Shown here: in pieces, positions 14,098 to 14,812 of the stretch
Layout of the letters: the number at the start of each line of letters is the position of its first letter
How positions within the stretch are numbered: the first letter of the stretch is position 1
Assembly: GCA_938008575.1 (NCBI GenBank)
Contig: CALLKB010000099.1
Span: 1-14,812 of the forward strand
DNA length: 14,812 nucleotides
Origin: an uncultured Cytophagaceae bacterium
Lineage (GTDB): Bacteria > Bacteroidota > Bacteroidia > Cytophagales > Spirosomataceae
Reading direction: 5' to 3'
Notes under the pieces: model-generated
Database searches by the model: none
The model's input: only the letters and a program-made list of their open reading frames with translations
What the model was told of the DNA's origin: nothing
Made by a program: the position numbers and the translations under genes

Positions 14098-14540
14098 AAA
14101 CTACTTAATTTCTGTTGCCTAATTTCGGAAATTAAGCGTTTCAATTCACGGGCACGGTTTTGATTATCAAGCACTTGATTTTCGAGCAGCATCGCCTGAT
14201 TAGAAAACTGCATTAATTCAAGCGCCTTTTGCTCAATTCGGGCATCCATCATGGCCTCTAATGTACCTGACTTAGGCTTCAAATAATACACCAAATCCAT
14301 GTCCATCGCCGCAGCGACTTTCCGTAAACTTGCCAAACTAATCGCTTCGGCCTGTTCCCGTTGTTCAAATTTTTTAACGGCGGGTACCGATAAACCCAGT
14401 CGGGAAGCCAATTGCTGCAAAGTCATCCCAATCGAGGTTCTCGTGGCATGAATCCAGCCCGTAGGGATACGATCCTGCCGTTGGCCATTGACAAAGGCGT
14501 GGATTTGATCGTCGAGCTGGTGATAGGATAGATTTTTCAT
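14088..14540 (-). CDS. Mobile mystery protein A, HTH regulator
   Basis: A 150-residue protein with an Xre-type helix-turn-helix at about 36-60 (IGMTLQQLASRLGLSVPAVKK), preceded by PTGWIHATR, which is typical of the 'mobile mystery protein A' family. The second half (95-145) is a long charged helix, probably a coiled coil for dimerisation or contact with protein B. Family members occur with a Fic protein on mobile or variable DNA; an antitoxin-like repressor role is suggested by the layout but not demonstrated. The gene is first in the A-B-GH25 unit. Two 11-bp repeats ahead of it are candidate binding sites. Confidence 0.9.
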   Translation of the reverse strand: MKNLSYHQLDDQIHAFVNGQRQDRIPTGWIHATRTSIGMTLQQLASRLGLSVPAVKKFEQREQAEAISLASLRKVAAAMDMDLVYYLKPKSGTLEAMMDARIEQKALELMQFSNQAMLLENQVLDNQNRARELKRLISEIRQQKLSSLWG

Positions 14541-14546
14541 TTTAAC

Positions 14547-14601
14547 CTTTGAGTTAATATTTTAATCGTAAATATAAATCTTTAAGTTAAAAAAACACAA
14601 A
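14547..14601 (-). promoter_or_regulatory. Promoter and candidate operator of the mobile mystery operon
   Basis: TTTG at 14601-14598, a 21-nt spacer and TATATTTA (14576-14569; one mismatch) form a putative promoter. CTTTGAGTTAA (14547-14557) and CTTTAAGTTAA (14580-14590) are direct repeats differing at one base and exactly 33 bp apart, about three helical turns, on either side of the -7 box. The first is also part of an inverted repeat TTAAC/GTTAA. Confidence 0.5.
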
Positions 14602-14724
14602 TACTAATAATTTAAACTTGACAACTCTATTAGAAGGCATAGTAATGAATTCAAACTTAGTTAGAATAAAATCCCCAAATTTTCTCCAAAAATTATCCCG
14701 ATATGTAGACAAAAAACCTAAATC

Positions 14725-14754
14725 AAAAAAGGAGCCCATCTCTGGACTCCTTTT
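14725..14754 (-). terminator. Terminator of the tRNA gene
   Basis: On the minus strand an 11-bp stem (14754-14744 with 14737-14727, AAAAGGAG/CTCCTTTT core, one U-G pair) with a 6-nt loop is followed by a T run to 14725. The wobble pair works only on the minus strand, which fits transcription of the tRNA. It begins 6 nt past the tRNA end. Confidence 0.8.
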
Positions 14755-14760
14755 CTCTTG

Positions 14761-14812
14761 TAGAGGGGAAGGGATTCGAACCCTCGGTAAGCTTGAGACC
14801 TACACACGCTTT
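14761..14812 (-). tRNA. Class II tRNA, probably tRNA-Ser, 3' part (cut by window edge)
   Basis: The minus strand shows the end of an anticodon arm (AAAGCGTGT), a long variable arm (GTAGG pairing with CTTAC around a 7-nt loop), a T arm GAGGG-TTCGAAT-CCCTT and a 3' acceptor strand CCCCTCT. The long variable arm limits it to Ser, Leu or Tyr; the anticodon-arm sequence resembles Ser(GGA) genes. The anticodon is outside the window. Two oddities: the base in the discriminator position is A, while serine tRNAs normally have G, and position 72 is T. CCA is not encoded. Confidence 0.8.

Noticed and set aside
14761..14812. 3' end of tmRNA
   Set aside because: The acceptor strand CCCCTCT does not match the conserved tmRNA end, and a long variable arm of the class II tRNA type is present.

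Overview
The window looks like a chromosomal segment from a member of the Bacteroidota. The evidence is three-fold: promoters of the TTTG-N17-21-TAnnTTTG type, almost no Shine-Dalgarno sequences ahead of genes, and several proteins of Bacteroidota type, such as a DksA-like protein with a reduced zinc finger and an IleS with the GTPGIHHV signature. A freshwater Cytophagales-like genome would fit, but genus cannot be fixed from the sequence alone.

Region 1 (1-3632) is housekeeping. A partial ileS reads leftward. Divergent from it run 5-formyltetrahydrofolate cyclo-ligase, a small exported protein and asd. A strong hairpin terminator follows asd and ends only 3 nt before pdxJ (3669-4385). A two-repeat secreted protein (4423-5025, minus) converges on pdxJ, with a bidirectional terminator between them.

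Region 2 (5145-8484) is a plus-strand block: an ECF-like sigma factor, a small overlapping protein that may belong to it, endonuclease III (nth), a PnuC-type transporter, then a three-gene cluster of a DksA-like protein, a holin-X/YqjE-like membrane protein and a YtxH/YqjD-like membrane protein. A small repeat element with a 24-bp period and a hairpin (8505-8589) lies between this block and prfB.

Region 3 (8610-11463) holds prfB, read leftward with a complete programmed +1 frameshift site, the divergent dihydrolipoyl dehydrogenase gene (lpdA), and a small rhodanese.

Region 4 (11515-14812) is a minus-strand accessory run: a DUF1080 secreted protein, a MazF-type toxin with a ribbon-helix-helix antitoxin under an operator-bearing promoter, a membrane-anchored GH25 lysozyme, and the 'mobile mystery' pair (Fic protein B and HTH protein A). 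A class II tRNA gene, probably tRNA-Ser, is cut by the right edge. The accessory genes lie just beyond the tRNA 3' end, a common place for integrated DNA, but no second attachment repeat is visible here.

No complete novel defence system is evident. The least explained items are the Fic/HTH/GH25 gene run, the zinc-ligand-poor DksA operon, the sigma-associated small protein, the hairpin repeat element, and the terminator placed against the pdxJ start.
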